Notes under the pieces: model-generated | What the model was told of the DNA's origin: nothing | The model's input: the letters and a program-made list of their open reading frames with translations, nothing else | The model's database searches: none | Assembly: GCF_020405205.1 (NCBI RefSeq) | Contig: NZ_CP084469.1 | Span: 434,001-498,000 of the forward strand | DNA: 64,000 bases | DNA from: Natrinema salinisoli | GTDB taxonomy: Archaea; Halobacteriota; Halobacteria; Halobacteriales; Natrialbaceae | Reading direction: 5' to 3' | Translations under genes and position numbers: made by a program | Shown: positions 43,853 to 53,473 of the stretch, in pieces | How the letters are laid out: the number at the start of each line of letters is the position of its first letter | Position numbering within the stretch: position 1 is the first letter of the stretch

Positions 43853-43967
43853 TGAAAGCCCCTGCTCCGATCGACTCGATGGACTCGCTGCGCGCTTCAA
43901 GGTTCGCTTCACTCACCTCTGTAGTGCTTGCGTCGTCCGTCTTCGTCGATCGGAGCAGCCCCTTTCA
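43853..43967. repeat. Long-range inverted repeat in intergenic region
   Basis: Arms TGAAAG-CCC-CTGCTCCGATCGA (43853-43874) and TCGATCGGAGCAG-CCC-CTTTCA (43946-43967) pair as 13 plus 6 base pairs around a symmetric 3x3 CCC/CCC internal loop, with about 71 bases between. No gene lies in 43744-44035. It may be a dispersed haloarchaeal palindromic element or a structured RNA. Confidence 0.65.
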
Positions 43968-44035
43968 GTCCCACCCAAGCGGTGGCTCGCTGCATCACCT
44001 ACGAGCAGGGTGAAAACGAAATCTGTGATGCCGAT

Positions 44036-45214
44036 TCAGGGTTCGACCAGTTCCGCGTTCTTCGCCGCTTCCTCGGCGCGCTCGAGCAGGTCGTCCGGTT
44101 CGGCCCGCAGCAGCGGTTTTAGCCGAGCGTTGGTCTCGACCTGATCGGGGGTGACGCGGTTGCAGCCGGCGTTCATGGTCGAGTCGGTGAACGTACCGAT
44201 CTCGCGGGCCTGGGCGACGATGTACTGTTTGTCACGGGTCAGCAGCGGCCGGTGGATCGGCAACCGCGTCGCACGGCTGGTGACGCCGAGGTTCCGGATC
44301 GTCTGACTGGACTTCTGGCCGGCGGCCTCGCCGGTGACGATTCCATCCGCGTTAATGCGTTCGGCCAGCGTCTCCGCGGCACGATAGAAGAACCGGCGCA
44401 GGGAGAGCATCCGGCCCTGTTCCATCTCCCGAACCAGCAGATCGACCGTCTCGCCGCCGGGGATCCGGTAGACCTGCATGTCGAAGTTCGGCGCGTACTC
44501 CGAGAGGATTCGGACCGTTTCCATGGCGCGCGCCTCGTGGTCGATCCCGCCGTAGTCGCCGAGGTCGACGTAGGCGGGGACGACCGGGCTGCCGCGTTTC
44601 ATCATCTCGTAGGCCGCGACGGGCGAGTCGATCCCGCCGCTGACCAGGGCGATGACCGGTTCCTGCGATCCGAGCGGGAGCCCGCCCGGCCCATCGATCA
44701 TCTCGAGGTAGACGAACGCCACGTCCTCGCGCACTTCGACGCCGAACGTGAGATCGGGATCGTCGAGGTCGACTTCGGGTTCGAACTCGTCCTCCACGGC
44801 CTCCCAGACGGCCGTGCCGGCCTCGCGAGCCAGGTCTTCGCTGTCGTAGGGGAGGCTCTTGTCCGCTCGACGGGCGTCGACCGCGAACGTGCCGCCGTCG
44901 TAGTGCTCGAGTGCGGCCTCTTCGACCGCCTCGAGGATGCGTTCCTTTTCGGGACTGACGGTCAGGGCGGGGCTCGCGGAGACGACGCCGAAAGTGTCCG
45001 TCGCGGCGTCGGTCGCGGCCTCGATGGCGTCCGCGCTCGTGTGAACGAGCGGCCGGTTCCACCGGCGCTCGACCTCGCCGGGAATCGACCGGTCCGCGAG
45101 GAGGGCCTCGAGGTTCTCCGCGAGGCGGTCCTCCATGTACCGCTTGACCGTGTTGCTCTTGGTGTTGAGGTCCCCGTGACGAACGAGGACGGTGTCGGCT
45201 CCCGGGGGGTGCAT
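44036..45214 (-). CDS. thiI: tRNA 4-thiouridine synthase ThiI
   Basis: ThiI puts sulphur on uridine 8 of tRNA and in some organisms supports thiamine synthesis. The 392-residue protein has an N-terminal ferredoxin-like region and THUMP domain (LVRHGDLNTKSNTVKRYME, PLVHTSADAIEAATDAATDTFGVVSASPAL), then the PP-loop ATPase SGGIDSPVAAYEMMKRG (PP-loop Asp at about 200). The C-terminal rhodanese domain of bacterial ThiI is absent. Active-site cysteine GCNRVTP is present near residue 348. A TATA-like box (minus, 45237-45245) is at leaderless spacing. Confidence 0.94.
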   Translation of the reverse strand: MHPPGADTVLVRHGDLNTKSNTVKRYMEDRLAENLEALLADRSIPGEVERRWNRPLVHTSADAIEAATDAATDTFGVVSASPALTVSPEKERILEAVEEAALEHYDGGTFAVDARRADKSLPYDSEDLAREAGTAVWEAVEDEFEPEVDLDDPDLTFGVEVREDVAFVYLEMIDGPGGLPLGSQEPVIALVSGGIDSPVAAYEMMKRGSPVVPAYVDLGDYGGIDHEARAMETVRILSEYAPNFDMQVYRIPGGETVDLLVREMEQGRMLSLRRFFYRAAETLAERINADGIVTGEAAGQKSSQTIRNLGVTSRATRLPIHRPLLTRDKQYIVAQAREIGTFTDSTMNAGCNRVTPDQVETNARLKPLLRAEPDDLLERAEEAAKNAELVEP

Positions 45215-45286
45215 GGACTGTGATAGACGGTTCGGGCTATAAGGGGGTTACGAGGTCGGGGTCGCCATCGAGGAGGCCACCGTCGG

Positions 45287-46540
45287 TCACACGATCGACT
45301 CCTCGACCGTCGGGCTCAGGCTGCCGGTGTACGAGTAGATTCCGGCGACGAGAACGGCACCGGCGATCAGCGGGATTATCGCGCTGAGGGCGTACAGCAC
45401 GTCGTAGCCGACGGCGGTGGCGAACGGAAGCGAGAGCAAGGGTCCGAGACCGCCGCCGACGTCGCCGAAGATATTGTTAGTGCCCATCGCCCTGCCCATC
45501 CGATCCTCCGGTGTGAGATCTGCGAGCAGCGCCGTAAGTGGACCGCCGACGCCGCCCTGTCCCGCGCCGATGAGGATACAGCCGAGTACGACGGCGCCCA
45601 ACGACGGCGCGAGCGTGAGCACGACGAACCCGGCACAGCTCGTCGCGAGGAAGGCGATCAGGACGGGCATCCGAGCGCCGACGGCGTCGCTGATCTTGCC
45701 GCCGGAGATCGTAAAGACCGCTCCTGAGAGTGCGGACACCGCCATCAGCAGTCCGGAAGTCCCCTGTTCCCCGTAGTCGATGCCGTAGCCCGCGAGTTCG
45801 ACCGAGAGCGTGAGCGATTCGACCTCGAGGTACAGCACCAGCGTCGAGAAGAGTACCCCGATGTACGCGAAGTAGAGGCCGAAGTTGACCAGCCCGACGG
45901 TGAGCGCGGGCAGGGTCGTCTCGAAGTCCCAGGGTTTGATCGACGAGTCGGTCGATTCGACGTGGGTTTCGGGAACGATGAAGAACGCGATGACGCTCGC
46001 GAGACCGGCGAACGAGGCCGCCAGGGCGAACGCCCAGACGTTGGAGTAGACCTCGCTGACGATGCCGCCCAGCACCATGCCCGCGGGGAAGCCGAAGGTG
46101 ATTCCGGCCCGGACGATGCCCATGCTCGTTCCCCGCGAGCTGGCTTCGCTGACGTCGGCGGTGATCGTGTACGCCGTCGCGAACACGAGCGCGCTCCCGA
46201 TCCCCCAGGTGACCCGCGCGACGACGAACCAGAGCTCCGGCGTCGCGGACCTGATCGCGATCACGTAACCGAACGTCGCCAGTCCCTCGACCGCCAACCC
46301 GACGACGAACGGCGTTCGAGTCCCGATCCGGTCGACCAACACGCCGGCCGGCCCGTTCGCCACCAGTCGCGTCCAGCGGTTCGCCGAGAGAATGACGCCG
46401 ACCATGAACGCGGAAATCCCCAGCACCTCGCCGAGATTCGGCAGGATCGGGAAGACGACCCCGCCGCCGAAACCGACGAAGAAGGTACTCGCGACGACGG
46501 CGTAGACGACGCGATCCGAACGGGTCGATGGCGGTGACAC
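45287..46540 (-). CDS. MFS transporter
   Basis: The 417-residue protein has 12 predicted membrane segments (for example VVYAVVASTFFVGFGGGVVFPILP, LWFVVARVTWGIGSALVFATAYTI, TLPALTVGLVNFGLYFAYIGVLF). The MFS signature lies after segment 2 (NGPAGVLVDRIGTRTP), with a second copy after segment 8 (GGKISDAVGARMP). It resembles drug or small-molecule exporters; the substrate cannot be deduced. It is separated from thiI by 72 bases and probably has its own promoter. Confidence 0.92.
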   Translation of the reverse strand: MSPPSTRSDRVVYAVVASTFFVGFGGGVVFPILPNLGEVLGISAFMVGVILSANRWTRLVANGPAGVLVDRIGTRTPFVVGLAVEGLATFGYVIAIRSATPELWFVVARVTWGIGSALVFATAYTITADVSEASSRGTSMGIVRAGITFGFPAGMVLGGIVSEVYSNVWAFALAASFAGLASVIAFFIVPETHVESTDSSIKPWDFETTLPALTVGLVNFGLYFAYIGVLFSTLVLYLEVESLTLSVELAGYGIDYGEQGTSGLLMAVSALSGAVFTISGGKISDAVGARMPVLIAFLATSCAGFVVLTLAPSLGAVVLGCILIGAGQGGVGGPLTALLADLTPEDRMGRAMGTNNIFGDVGGGLGPLLSLPFATAVGYDVLYALSAIIPLIAGAVLVAGIYSYTGSLSPTVEESIV

Positions 46541-46780
46541 TGGTATCGACTCCGGCTATCTGGGGTCGACACACGGACGCAGACTGCGGTCAGATTTGGA
46601 TGTTGCGATGGATTCGCGCGCTGCCGGTACCCCACACTACGCAGTCACCATCGGCAAGGCCCCACCGGGCGATAGCTGACCGGACGAACCGAGGCCGTCG
46701 AAAGTCGGCGGGGCCGCTTGCTATTGGTCGATTAATGTGGATCAGAAAACATTTGTGTTACGTTTCGATTGTAGTACATA

Positions 46781-48682
46781 ATGTCCACTACCCTCAACCG
46801 TCGGCGTTTTCTCGCGGGTAGTGCCGGCGCGGGCGCTGCACTGGCTACCGGCAGCGTCCCGGGCTGCGCGCAGTCGACGGATAGCGATTCCGATCCGGCC
46901 GATCACGACGACCTCGAGGCGTTCGTGGACGACGCGATCGAGTCGGAACTCGCGGAGACCGACGCTTCGGGAGCCGTCGTGTCGGTCGTTCACGACGGCT
47001 CGGTCGCGCTCGCGAAGGGATACGGAGAGACCACGTTCGACGGTACGGACGTGACTGCGACCGAGACGCCGGTCCAGACGGGATCTATCTCGAAACTCGT
47101 CACCTTCACCGCGGCGATGCAACTCGTCGATCGCGGCGAGATCGACCCTCGCAGCGACGTGACCGACTCCCTCGAGTCGGTGTCGATTCCGGACGCCGAG
47201 GACCCGCTCACGCTCGCTCATTTGGCGACGCACACCCCTGGGTTCGAAATCCGATCGCGAAACGATACGGTCGGCGACCTCGCTCACCGACAGTCGCTTT
47301 CGACGTCGATCAGTACCTACCGACCGGCACGGGTTCGTCCGCCGGGCGAGCTCATGGGGTACACGAACTACGCTGCCGCGGTGACGGGACAGCTCGTCGC
47401 CGACGTCGACGGATCGTCGTTCGAGGAGTACGCCCAGCGGGAGATATTCGCCCCGCTCGAGATGGACCGAAGCACGTTCGCGCCCGTTCCCGATCACCTC
47501 GACGGGGACGGCCGCGACGCGCTCGTGGATGCGCTTCCCTGGCACTCCAACGTGCCGCCGGCGTCCGGACTGTGGTCGACGGGAGCAGACATGGCACAGT
47601 TCATGCTGGCGCATCTCCAGGCCGGTCGCACCGATGCGGGGCGAGTCCTCTCCAGGGAGGCGACGGAAAAGATGCACAGCCAGTGGTTCTCTCCTCACGA
47701 TGAACTCGACGGGATGGCGTTCGGCTTCTTCGAACGGACCAGAGACGACGTTCGGCTCCTCTCCCACGGCGGCTCGGGGCCCAGCTACGGGAGCCAACTC
47801 GTTCTTATTCCGGAGCTCGAGCTCGGCCTGTTCGTCTCGTTTCAGGGCAGTCAGACGGGCACAGCGGCAGGGTCGTTCAAAGACGAGTTTCTCGATCGAT
47901 ACGTACCGACCACCGACGCGGCGTTGACGCCGGACGGACGCCCGGAACGGGCCGACGAGCTCGAGGGCAGCTACCGACCGTTTCCGATCCACGAGCACAC
48001 GACGTACGGGAAATTGCTGCTCTCGGCGTACACCGGCGACGTGGAGGTTCGGATCGAAGACGACGGCACGCTGGTCACGGACACCGGGAGTACCAGCCGC
48101 TGGGTCGAGATCGAACCGCTCGTCTTTCGTCGGGTCGACGGCCAGCGGACGCTCGTCTTCCACGAGGAAGGGAGCGACGTCACGGCGCTCTCGAGCGACG
48201 GGATGCCGTGGGCGTCCGTGCCGATCACGCGGCTCGATGACCTGTCCGTCCAGGCCGGACTCGCGCTCGGAGCGTCCCTCGTCGTGCTCTCGGGTAGTCT
48301 GGGATGGCCCCTCGCCGCAGCCGTGCGCCGATACCGCGGGCCGCCGCAGTCACGGTCGGGATCGCCTCGACGTGCGCGGCTGGCCGCGGGTGGCGCCGGC
48401 GGACTCCTGTTCGGGTTCGTCGTCGCGGTCGTCGTCGCCTTCGCACTCGTGTCGGCCCTCGACGCTCCCTCGCTGCTCCAGCGCCCGCCCCGCGGATTCG
48501 GGCTGCTGTTCGTGCTGCCGATCGCCGGTGCCGCCGCGACGCTCGTGGCCGTGGGCTACGTCGTTCAGGCGTGGCTCGAGGGGTTCTGGAGCCTCACTGT
48601 CCGCGTCCACTACACTGCAGTGGTCTGCGCGCTCGTGGTGTTGCTCTGGCTGTTCCGCTACTGGAACCTGTTCTGGCCGTAG
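46781..48682 (+). CDS. Tat-exported beta-lactamase-fold serine hydrolase with membrane tail
   Basis: The 633-residue protein has a Tat signal (NRRRFLAGSAGAGAALATGSVPGCAQ) with a lipobox-like GCA. The class C beta-lactamase/esterase domain shows the SxxK motif in GSISKLVTF, the Tyr motif YTNYAAAV, and HGGSGPSYGS. The C-terminal 160 residues hold about four membrane segments (VQAGLALGASLVVLSGSL, GGLLFGFVVAVVVAFALV, GLLFVLPIAGAAATLVAVGYVV, VHYTAVVCALVVLLWLFRYW). The catalytic part would face the cell exterior. The substrate is unknown (peptides or esters are usual). Confidence 0.92.
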   Translation: MSTTLNRRRFLAGSAGAGAALATGSVPGCAQSTDSDSDPADHDDLEAFVDDAIESELAETDASGAVVSVVHDGSVALAKGYGETTFDGTDVTATETPVQTGSISKLVTFTAAMQLVDRGEIDPRSDVTDSLESVSIPDAEDPLTLAHLATHTPGFEIRSRNDTVGDLAHRQSLSTSISTYRPARVRPPGELMGYTNYAAAVTGQLVADVDGSSFEEYAQREIFAPLEMDRSTFAPVPDHLDGDGRDALVDALPWHSNVPPASGLWSTGADMAQFMLAHLQAGRTDAGRVLSREATEKMHSQWFSPHDELDGMAFGFFERTRDDVRLLSHGGSGPSYGSQLVLIPELELGLFVSFQGSQTGTAAGSFKDEFLDRYVPTTDAALTPDGRPERADELEGSYRPFPIHEHTTYGKLLLSAYTGDVEVRIEDDGTLVTDTGSTSRWVEIEPLVFRRVDGQRTLVFHEEGSDVTALSSDGMPWASVPITRLDDLSVQAGLALGASLVVLSGSLGWPLAAAVRRYRGPPQSRSGSPRRARLAAGGAGGLLFGFVVAVVVAFALVSALDAPSLLQRPPRGFGLLFVLPIAGAAATLVAVGYVVQAWLEGFWSLTVRVHYTAVVCALVVLLWLFRYWNLFWP

Positions 48683-48698
48683 CGTACGGTTCGGGCGG

Positions 48699-49904
48699 TT
48701 AGAACGTCGACAGTTCGCCCTCGATCACGCTGCGGGTGATTTCGGTGACGGCCGCGAGTTCCCGATCGACGATCGCCTCGACGTCGTCTTCGACGTCCGA
48801 CACCGAGACGCTATCGTCAGTGACGACCTGGACGTCGGCGACGTGGGGCTGATCGATCGGCCGGCCGATCTGGCTCAGAAGTCGGACGCGGAGGTCGCGG
48901 ATCCCGTCGACCTCGCCGACCACGCCCTCGGCGATCTCCGTCGAGAGCAGGTTGTAGATCTTCCCGATGTGGTTGACCGGGTTCTTCCCGCTCGTCGCTT
49001 CCATCGACATCGAGCGGTTGGGCGTGATGAGCCCATTCGCGCGGTTGCCTCGCCCGACGGAACCGTCGTCGCCCTGCTCGGCGGAGGTACCAGTGACCGT
49101 GAGATAGATCGACCCCTCGTCGTAGTCGTCGGCCGTGTTGACGTGGACGTCGACCGCGCGGTCGGTGTACTCGCGCGCGACGCCGTCGGCGAACTCGCGG
49201 ACCGACTCGACTGCCTCGATGTACTCGTCCATGTCCGCGATGTACTCGTCGACCATCGCCGCCGCGACGGTGACGTCGATCTCGTCGCCCTCGCGCTTGC
49301 CCATGATCTTCACGTCCGGACCGAGTTCGGGGTTTTCCTCGGCGTACTCCCCGTTCAGCCGGCGTTCGGTCTCGAGGACGATCTGTTCCGTCTCCGTCAG
49401 CGGCGCGTGGCCGACGCCGAAGCTCGTGTCGTTGGCCATCGGCACGCTGACTTCGTCCTCTCCGAAGACCTCCTGCAGATCGCCGCTTCCCTCCCCGAGC
49501 TTGACGTCGACGACGATGTCCTCGCCGACGGTCAGCTGGGGAATGTTCGTCTCGAGGTACTCCCGCGCGGCCCGCAGCGCGATGGTCTCGGCGGGGATGG
49601 TCTGGCCCTCGTAGTGTTTGGTCGCGCGGCCGACGATCAGCAGGTAGATGGGGTCGACGACCTCGCCGCCGCCGAACGCGGGCGCGGCCTCGCCGGCGAC
49701 GAGTTGCGTCTCGTCGGTGTTGAAGTGAAGTACTTCGCCGACGCGATCGAGATACTCGCGTGCGAGCGCCCCGGCGACGCTCTCGGCGATGCCGTCACAG
49801 ATGGAGTCGGGGTGTCCGATTCCCTTTCGTTCGACGATTTCGACCTCCTGATCCTCGACCGCTTGCCGGTCGATAGACTCGATCCGGATGTTCCGCTCGC
49901 TCAT
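48699..49904 (-). CDS. metK: Methionine adenosyltransferase, archaeal type
   Basis: The enzyme makes S-adenosylmethionine from ATP and methionine. The 401-residue protein is the archaeal family, not the bacterial one: [22 protein letters not shown] near the start, [81 protein letters not shown] and [14 protein letters not shown]. The gene is convergent with the hydrolase, and the 3' ends are 16 bases apart. Confidence 0.95.
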   Translation of the reverse strand: MSERNIRIESIDRQAVEDQEVEIVERKGIGHPDSICDGIAESVAGALAREYLDRVGEVLHFNTDETQLVAGEAAPAFGGGEVVDPIYLLIVGRATKHYEGQTIPAETIALRAAREYLETNIPQLTVGEDIVVDVKLGEGSGDLQEVFGEDEVSVPMANDTSFGVGHAPLTETEQIVLETERRLNGEYAEENPELGPDVKIMGKREGDEIDVTVAAAMVDEYIADMDEYIEAVESVREFADGVAREYTDRAVDVHVNTADDYDEGSIYLTVTGTSAEQGDDGSVGRGNRANGLITPNRSMSMEATSGKNPVNHIGKIYNLLSTEIAEGVVGEVDGIRDLRVRLLSQIGRPIDQPHVADVQVVTDDSVSVSDVEDDVEAIVDRELAAVTEITRSVIEGELSTF

Positions 49905-49984
49905 TGTCGGTTCTTGACGGAGCGAGTTCGTATAACTTGCGGAAACAGATACCGTCCAGAAAATGCCCTCGGGTTATGTAGCTG

Positions 49985-50542
49985 TCAACGGGCAGTCGAC
50001 TCGCCCTCGAGCAACAACCCGAGATACGAGGTCCGAATCTGATCGTCGGGATCGAGTCCCAGTCGCTCGAGCACGTCGTAGGCCCCCTCGCGGGCCACCT
50101 CGAGATCGGATTCGCTCTCGACTTCTGTCTCGACCTCGACGTACTGGCCGACGTCCTCGACCGAGTCGAGCGTGATCGTGTACCCCTCGATCGCGAACCG
50201 CTCGCGTTCCTTTCGGACGGTCGCAGCGGGTTCGAAGCCGAGGTTCGTCAGGATCGCTGCGAACGTCTCACGGTCCGCCACGGCAGTTTCGACCTCCTCG
50301 CGGGTCTTGGATTCGTCGTCGAGGAGCGGCCCCTTGTAGGTGACGCGGGTTTCGGCGGACTCGTCTTCGAGACGCTCCGACCGAATCCGAAGGGCCTCGT
50401 CCGTCTCGGCGAACTCGCGGTGGGGCGCGTCGTAGTACGTATCGACCTGGACGACGTTTCCCAGCGGCGTCGCTCCATGGTCCTCGAGGCGGTCACGGAC
50501 CGCCTCGAGAGCGGCGGGCACCTTCGCTTCGACCTCGTACAT
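49985..50542 (-). CDS. CYTH domain protein (class IV cyclase/triphosphatase fold)
   Basis: The 185-residue protein starts MYEVEAKV, with the ExExK metal-binding motif, followed by DTYYDAPHREF, ALRIRSERL, AETRVTYKGPLLDDESKTREEVETAV and FAIEGYTITLDSVEDVGQYVEVETEVE. The acidic tunnel residues look intact. Archaeal CYTH proteins usually hydrolyse inorganic or thiamine triphosphate; cyclase activity is less likely. The start at 50542 (a 2-base stagger relative to the divergent gene) was chosen over an in-frame upstream ATG. Confidence 0.88.
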   Translation of the reverse strand: MYEVEAKVPAALEAVRDRLEDHGATPLGNVVQVDTYYDAPHREFAETDEALRIRSERLEDESAETRVTYKGPLLDDESKTREEVETAVADRETFAAILTNLGFEPAATVRKERERFAIEGYTITLDSVEDVGQYVEVETEVESESDLEVAREGAYDVLERLGLDPDDQIRTSYLGLLLEGESTAR

Positions 50543-50600
50543 GGCCGTGAGAACGCACAGCGGTCGTAAGTATCGGTCGCTCTCGGCGCAAAGCGTCGTA

Positions 50601-50610
50601 CTTAAATGTA
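50601..50610 (+). promoter_or_regulatory. TATA box, SlyD-like isomerase
   Basis: CTTAAATGTA is centred about 26 bases before the ATG at 50631 and supports this start. Confidence 0.65.
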
Positions 50611-50630
50611 GACGGCCGGACGTACAACGT

Positions 50631-51599
50631 ATGACCGAGGAACAAGAGGCCGAGCTAGATGAGCAGGCCGATGACGTCGATGAAGAAGTAGCCGACGAAG
50701 ACACCGAGGAAGCCGAGGGACTGCAGGACGGCGACTTCGTCGAACTCGAGTACACCGCGTACACCGTCGAGGACGATCAGCTGGTCGATACGACCGACCC
50801 CGAGGTCGCCGAGGAAGAGGGCGTCGACGACCAGGGCCAGGAGTTCAAGCCGCGGACGATCGTCGTCGGCGAGGGCCACATCTTCGAGGCCGTCGAGGAC
50901 GCGATCGTCGGCTCCGAACCCGGCGATTCCGGCACCGTGACCGTCCCCGCCGAGGACGCCTTCGGCGAGTACGACCCGGACGACGTCCAGACCGTCAGCG
51001 CGGAGAAGATCGACGAGGACGACCGCTATCCTGGCGCAAACGTGCAGATCGACGGCCAGCAGGGCTACATCAGCACGATCATCGGCGGCCGCGCCCGCGT
51101 CGACTTCAACCACCCGCTGGCCGGTGAGGACGTCGAGTACGAGTACACGATCGCCGACGAGGTCGACGACCGCGAGCAGCAGGCCGCCGGCCTGTTCGAG
51201 ATGTACCTCGGCATGGAGCCCGAGCTCTGGATCGAGACGGACGAGGTCAAGGAAGAGGTCCCCGTCGAACCCGACGAGGATGACGACGAGGACGCCGAGC
51301 CCGAATTCGAAACCGAGACGGTCGAGAAGGAAACGCTCTACCTCGAGGCCACGCCCCAGATGACCATGAACCAGCAGTGGATGATGGGCAAACAGCAGAT
51401 CGGCCAGGACATCATCGACAAGATCGGCGTCGACCGCGTCATCGTCCAGGAAGTCATCGACGGCATGGGCGGCATGGGCATGGGCGGTATGATGGGCGGC
51501 ATGGGCGGTATGGGCGGCGGCGACATCGAGGAGGCCCTCGAGGACGCCGACGTCGACGCCGACGAGATCGTCGACGAGCTCGAAGGCGCCGAGGAATAA
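50631..51599 (+). CDS. SlyD-like FKBP peptidyl-prolyl isomerase
   Basis: The 322-residue protein has an acidic N-terminus, a discontinuous FKBP domain (GDFVELEYTAYTVEDDQLVDTTD, PRTIVVGEGHIFEAVEDAIVGSEPGD, TVPAEDAFGEYDP) and an inserted IF-type chaperone flap. Then come GGRARVDFNHPLAGEDVEYEYTI, a mixed C-terminal domain and a Met/Gly-rich segment (MGGMGMGGMMGGMGGMGGG) before the helical end. It is expected to assist protein folding in the cytoplasm. The Gly/Met tail may bind metal, recalling the His-rich tail of bacterial SlyD. Confidence 0.9.
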   Translation: MTEEQEAELDEQADDVDEEVADEDTEEAEGLQDGDFVELEYTAYTVEDDQLVDTTDPEVAEEEGVDDQGQEFKPRTIVVGEGHIFEAVEDAIVGSEPGDSGTVTVPAEDAFGEYDPDDVQTVSAEKIDEDDRYPGANVQIDGQQGYISTIIGGRARVDFNHPLAGEDVEYEYTIADEVDDREQQAAGLFEMYLGMEPELWIETDEVKEEVPVEPDEDDDEDAEPEFETETVEKETLYLEATPQMTMNQQWMMGKQQIGQDIIDKIGVDRVIVQEVIDGMGGMGMGGMMGGMGGMGGGDIEEALEDADVDADEIVDELEGAEE

Positions 51600-51699
51600 C
51601 GACACACGAGAGTCGTCGATCGTTCCGTCAGCCGTCGACGACCACGAACCTGCGCGGATCGACTTTTTCGTCCGCGAAAACGTAGGCCGAGTGGCCACG

Positions 51700-52695
51700 A
51701 TGGACGAATCGACGAGTGACGGCGGTGGAGAACGGCCGTCCGGCGGCGGAACTAGACGGGCCACGCGGTGGATCCTGCTCACCGGCAATCGGTTCGTGAT
51801 CGCTGCGGCCCTCTCGAGCGCGTTCGGACTGGCCTATCTGGGACTGTCGATCGCGAACGTCGCCCCCCTCGCGGACACGCGACCACTGCTCTACGCGTTC
51901 AGCGGACTGATATCGGGGAACTTCACGCTGATCACCGTCGTCGTCTCGATCAATCAACTAGTGCTCTCCCGCGAACTGCGGACGCCGGGCGAACTCGAGT
52001 CGGAGATCGAGCAGACGTCCGACTACCGCGAGCAGGTCGAGGCGGTCACGAACCGAACCGCACCGGCCGAGCCAGCCGGCTTCCTCCGGCTCGTCGTCGA
52101 GAGTACGCGCCAGGAGGCCCAGCGGCTCGGCGGACTGGCCGCCGGGACCGTACCGACGGACGCCCTGGACGAGATCGACGAGGTCGTGACAAGTATCACC
52201 GACGAGTTCGATCGAATCGACGATCACATCGAGCGGTCGGACGCCGGCATCTTCAGCACGCTCTCGCTGATGCTCGAGACGAACTTCGCGCGCGAGATTC
52301 AGCGGCTCGAGGAGATTCAGCGAACTCACGGAGACGACATCCCCGCGGACGTCGACGAGGCGATCGGAAACGTCCGCGACCGGTTGCGGGAGATGGACAT
52401 CGCTCGCCAGTACTTCAAGGCGATGTACCTGCAGGTCGAACTCTCCCGGCTCTCGCGGTACTTGCTCTATACGGGCGTCCTCGCGGTCGGCACCGCCATC
52501 GCGGCGCTGTTCGTTCTGACCGCCGGGGCAGGCCCGCCCTTCGCGCGGTCGGTCCGTGCGGTTATCTTTCCGATCGCCGTTGCGGCCGGTGTACTCCCCC
52601 TCATGGTTCTGTTCGCGTACATCCTGCGCACGGCGACGGTCACGCAACGGACCGCTGCGGTCACGCCGTTTACGACGCCGGAACAGGAGGCCTGA
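51700..52695 (+). CDS. Haloarchaeal membrane protein with central coiled coil
   Basis: The 331-residue protein has two N-terminal membrane segments (about 30-55 FVIAAALSSAFGLAYLGLSI and about 60-85 LYAFSGLISGNFTLITVVVSINQLV), a central cytoplasmic helical region of about 150 residues (DEIDEVVTSITDEFDRIDDHIE, REIQRLEEIQRTHGDD), and two C-terminal segments (LLYTGVLAVGTAIAALFVLTAG; AVIFPIAVAAGVLPLMVLFAYI). The frame begins with a GTG 9 bases earlier; the ATG at 51700 was chosen. Function unknown. Confidence 0.8.
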   Translation: MDESTSDGGGERPSGGGTRRATRWILLTGNRFVIAAALSSAFGLAYLGLSIANVAPLADTRPLLYAFSGLISGNFTLITVVVSINQLVLSRELRTPGELESEIEQTSDYREQVEAVTNRTAPAEPAGFLRLVVESTRQEAQRLGGLAAGTVPTDALDEIDEVVTSITDEFDRIDDHIERSDAGIFSTLSLMLETNFAREIQRLEEIQRTHGDDIPADVDEAIGNVRDRLREMDIARQYFKAMYLQVELSRLSRYLLYTGVLAVGTAIAALFVLTAGAGPPFARSVRAVIFPIAVAAGVLPLMVLFAYILRTATVTQRTAAVTPFTTPEQEA

Positions 52696-52711
52696 TGCGA
52701 AGCTGGCTGTA

Positions 52712-53338
52712 TCACGCGATGTCGCGGCTCGTGTCGATCGCCACTTCCTCCGTGAGCTCGAGCTTGATCGCATCGGTCGGCTGACTGCCGCCGCGGAACT
52801 TGGGGATCGTCAGGTGGTTCTCGAGTTCCGTGCCGGCGATCTCGGTCCGAAGATCGAAGACGGCGTCCACCGCGTGGAAGGTCCGGGATCGGTTCGTCGG
52901 AACCGTGTCCCCCTTCAGGCAGTGGAGGACGGCGATGCTCCCCGTCTCGAGCATCTTGGCTTTGAGGTCGTTGAGGAAAGTGACGTACTCGTCGGTGTCG
53001 CACCGCTCGAGGACGTCCATCGTGTCGATGATGAGGTTGGCGCCGTCGGGGAGGGCGCCGATGAGACGGGTCGCCTCCTCGAGCGGCGTGTTGCTGCTAA
53101 CGTGTCTGACCGTCGGGCTCCCGACGGACGACGGCGAGGCTTCGATCGCGTGCCGGACGGCGTCGTCGGAGCGCTCGGTCGTCAGATAGAGCGTTCCGCG
53201 GGCGGCCGTAAGCTCGTAGAGCAGAAGTTCGGATTGGCTAGCCGGCTCGGCGGTGTAGGCGACGATGCACCCCGGCGGGAGTCCACCGTCGAGCTTTCGG
53301 TCGAGTACGTCGATTCCAGTGTCCAGCCGGCCGACCAT
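52712..53338 (-). CDS. RAD55/KaiC-family protein with altered P-loop
   Basis: The 208-residue protein keeps the RecA-fold order: GIDVLDRKLDGGLPPGCIVAYTAEPASQSELLLYELTAARGTLYLTTERSDDAV, Walker B NLIIDTMDVLE, and the strand pattern after that. The Walker A site is AEPASQSE, without Lys, so ATP binding is probably reduced or lost. Such proteins occur widely in haloarchaea, some near signal-transduction genes. The start at 53338 (MVGRLDTGID) was chosen over a 41-residue upstream extension. Confidence 0.82.
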   Translation of the reverse strand: MVGRLDTGIDVLDRKLDGGLPPGCIVAYTAEPASQSELLLYELTAARGTLYLTTERSDDAVRHAIEASPSSVGSPTVRHVSSNTPLEEATRLIGALPDGANLIIDTMDVLERCDTDEYVTFLNDLKAKMLETGSIAVLHCLKGDTVPTNRSRTFHAVDAVFDLRTEIAGTELENHLTIPKFRGGSQPTDAIKLELTEEVAIDTSRDIA

Positions 53339-53473
53339 ACAGGTTAACCAATTACTACAGTGCGTGTATAACTCTTTGCCTTGGTACACCGTCTCCTGAA
53401 TCGAAGGGTGGCGACTCCCACTCGCGAGCCGAATGGAGAGATTCAAGGGGCATGCCACAGCCTACACGAACGA

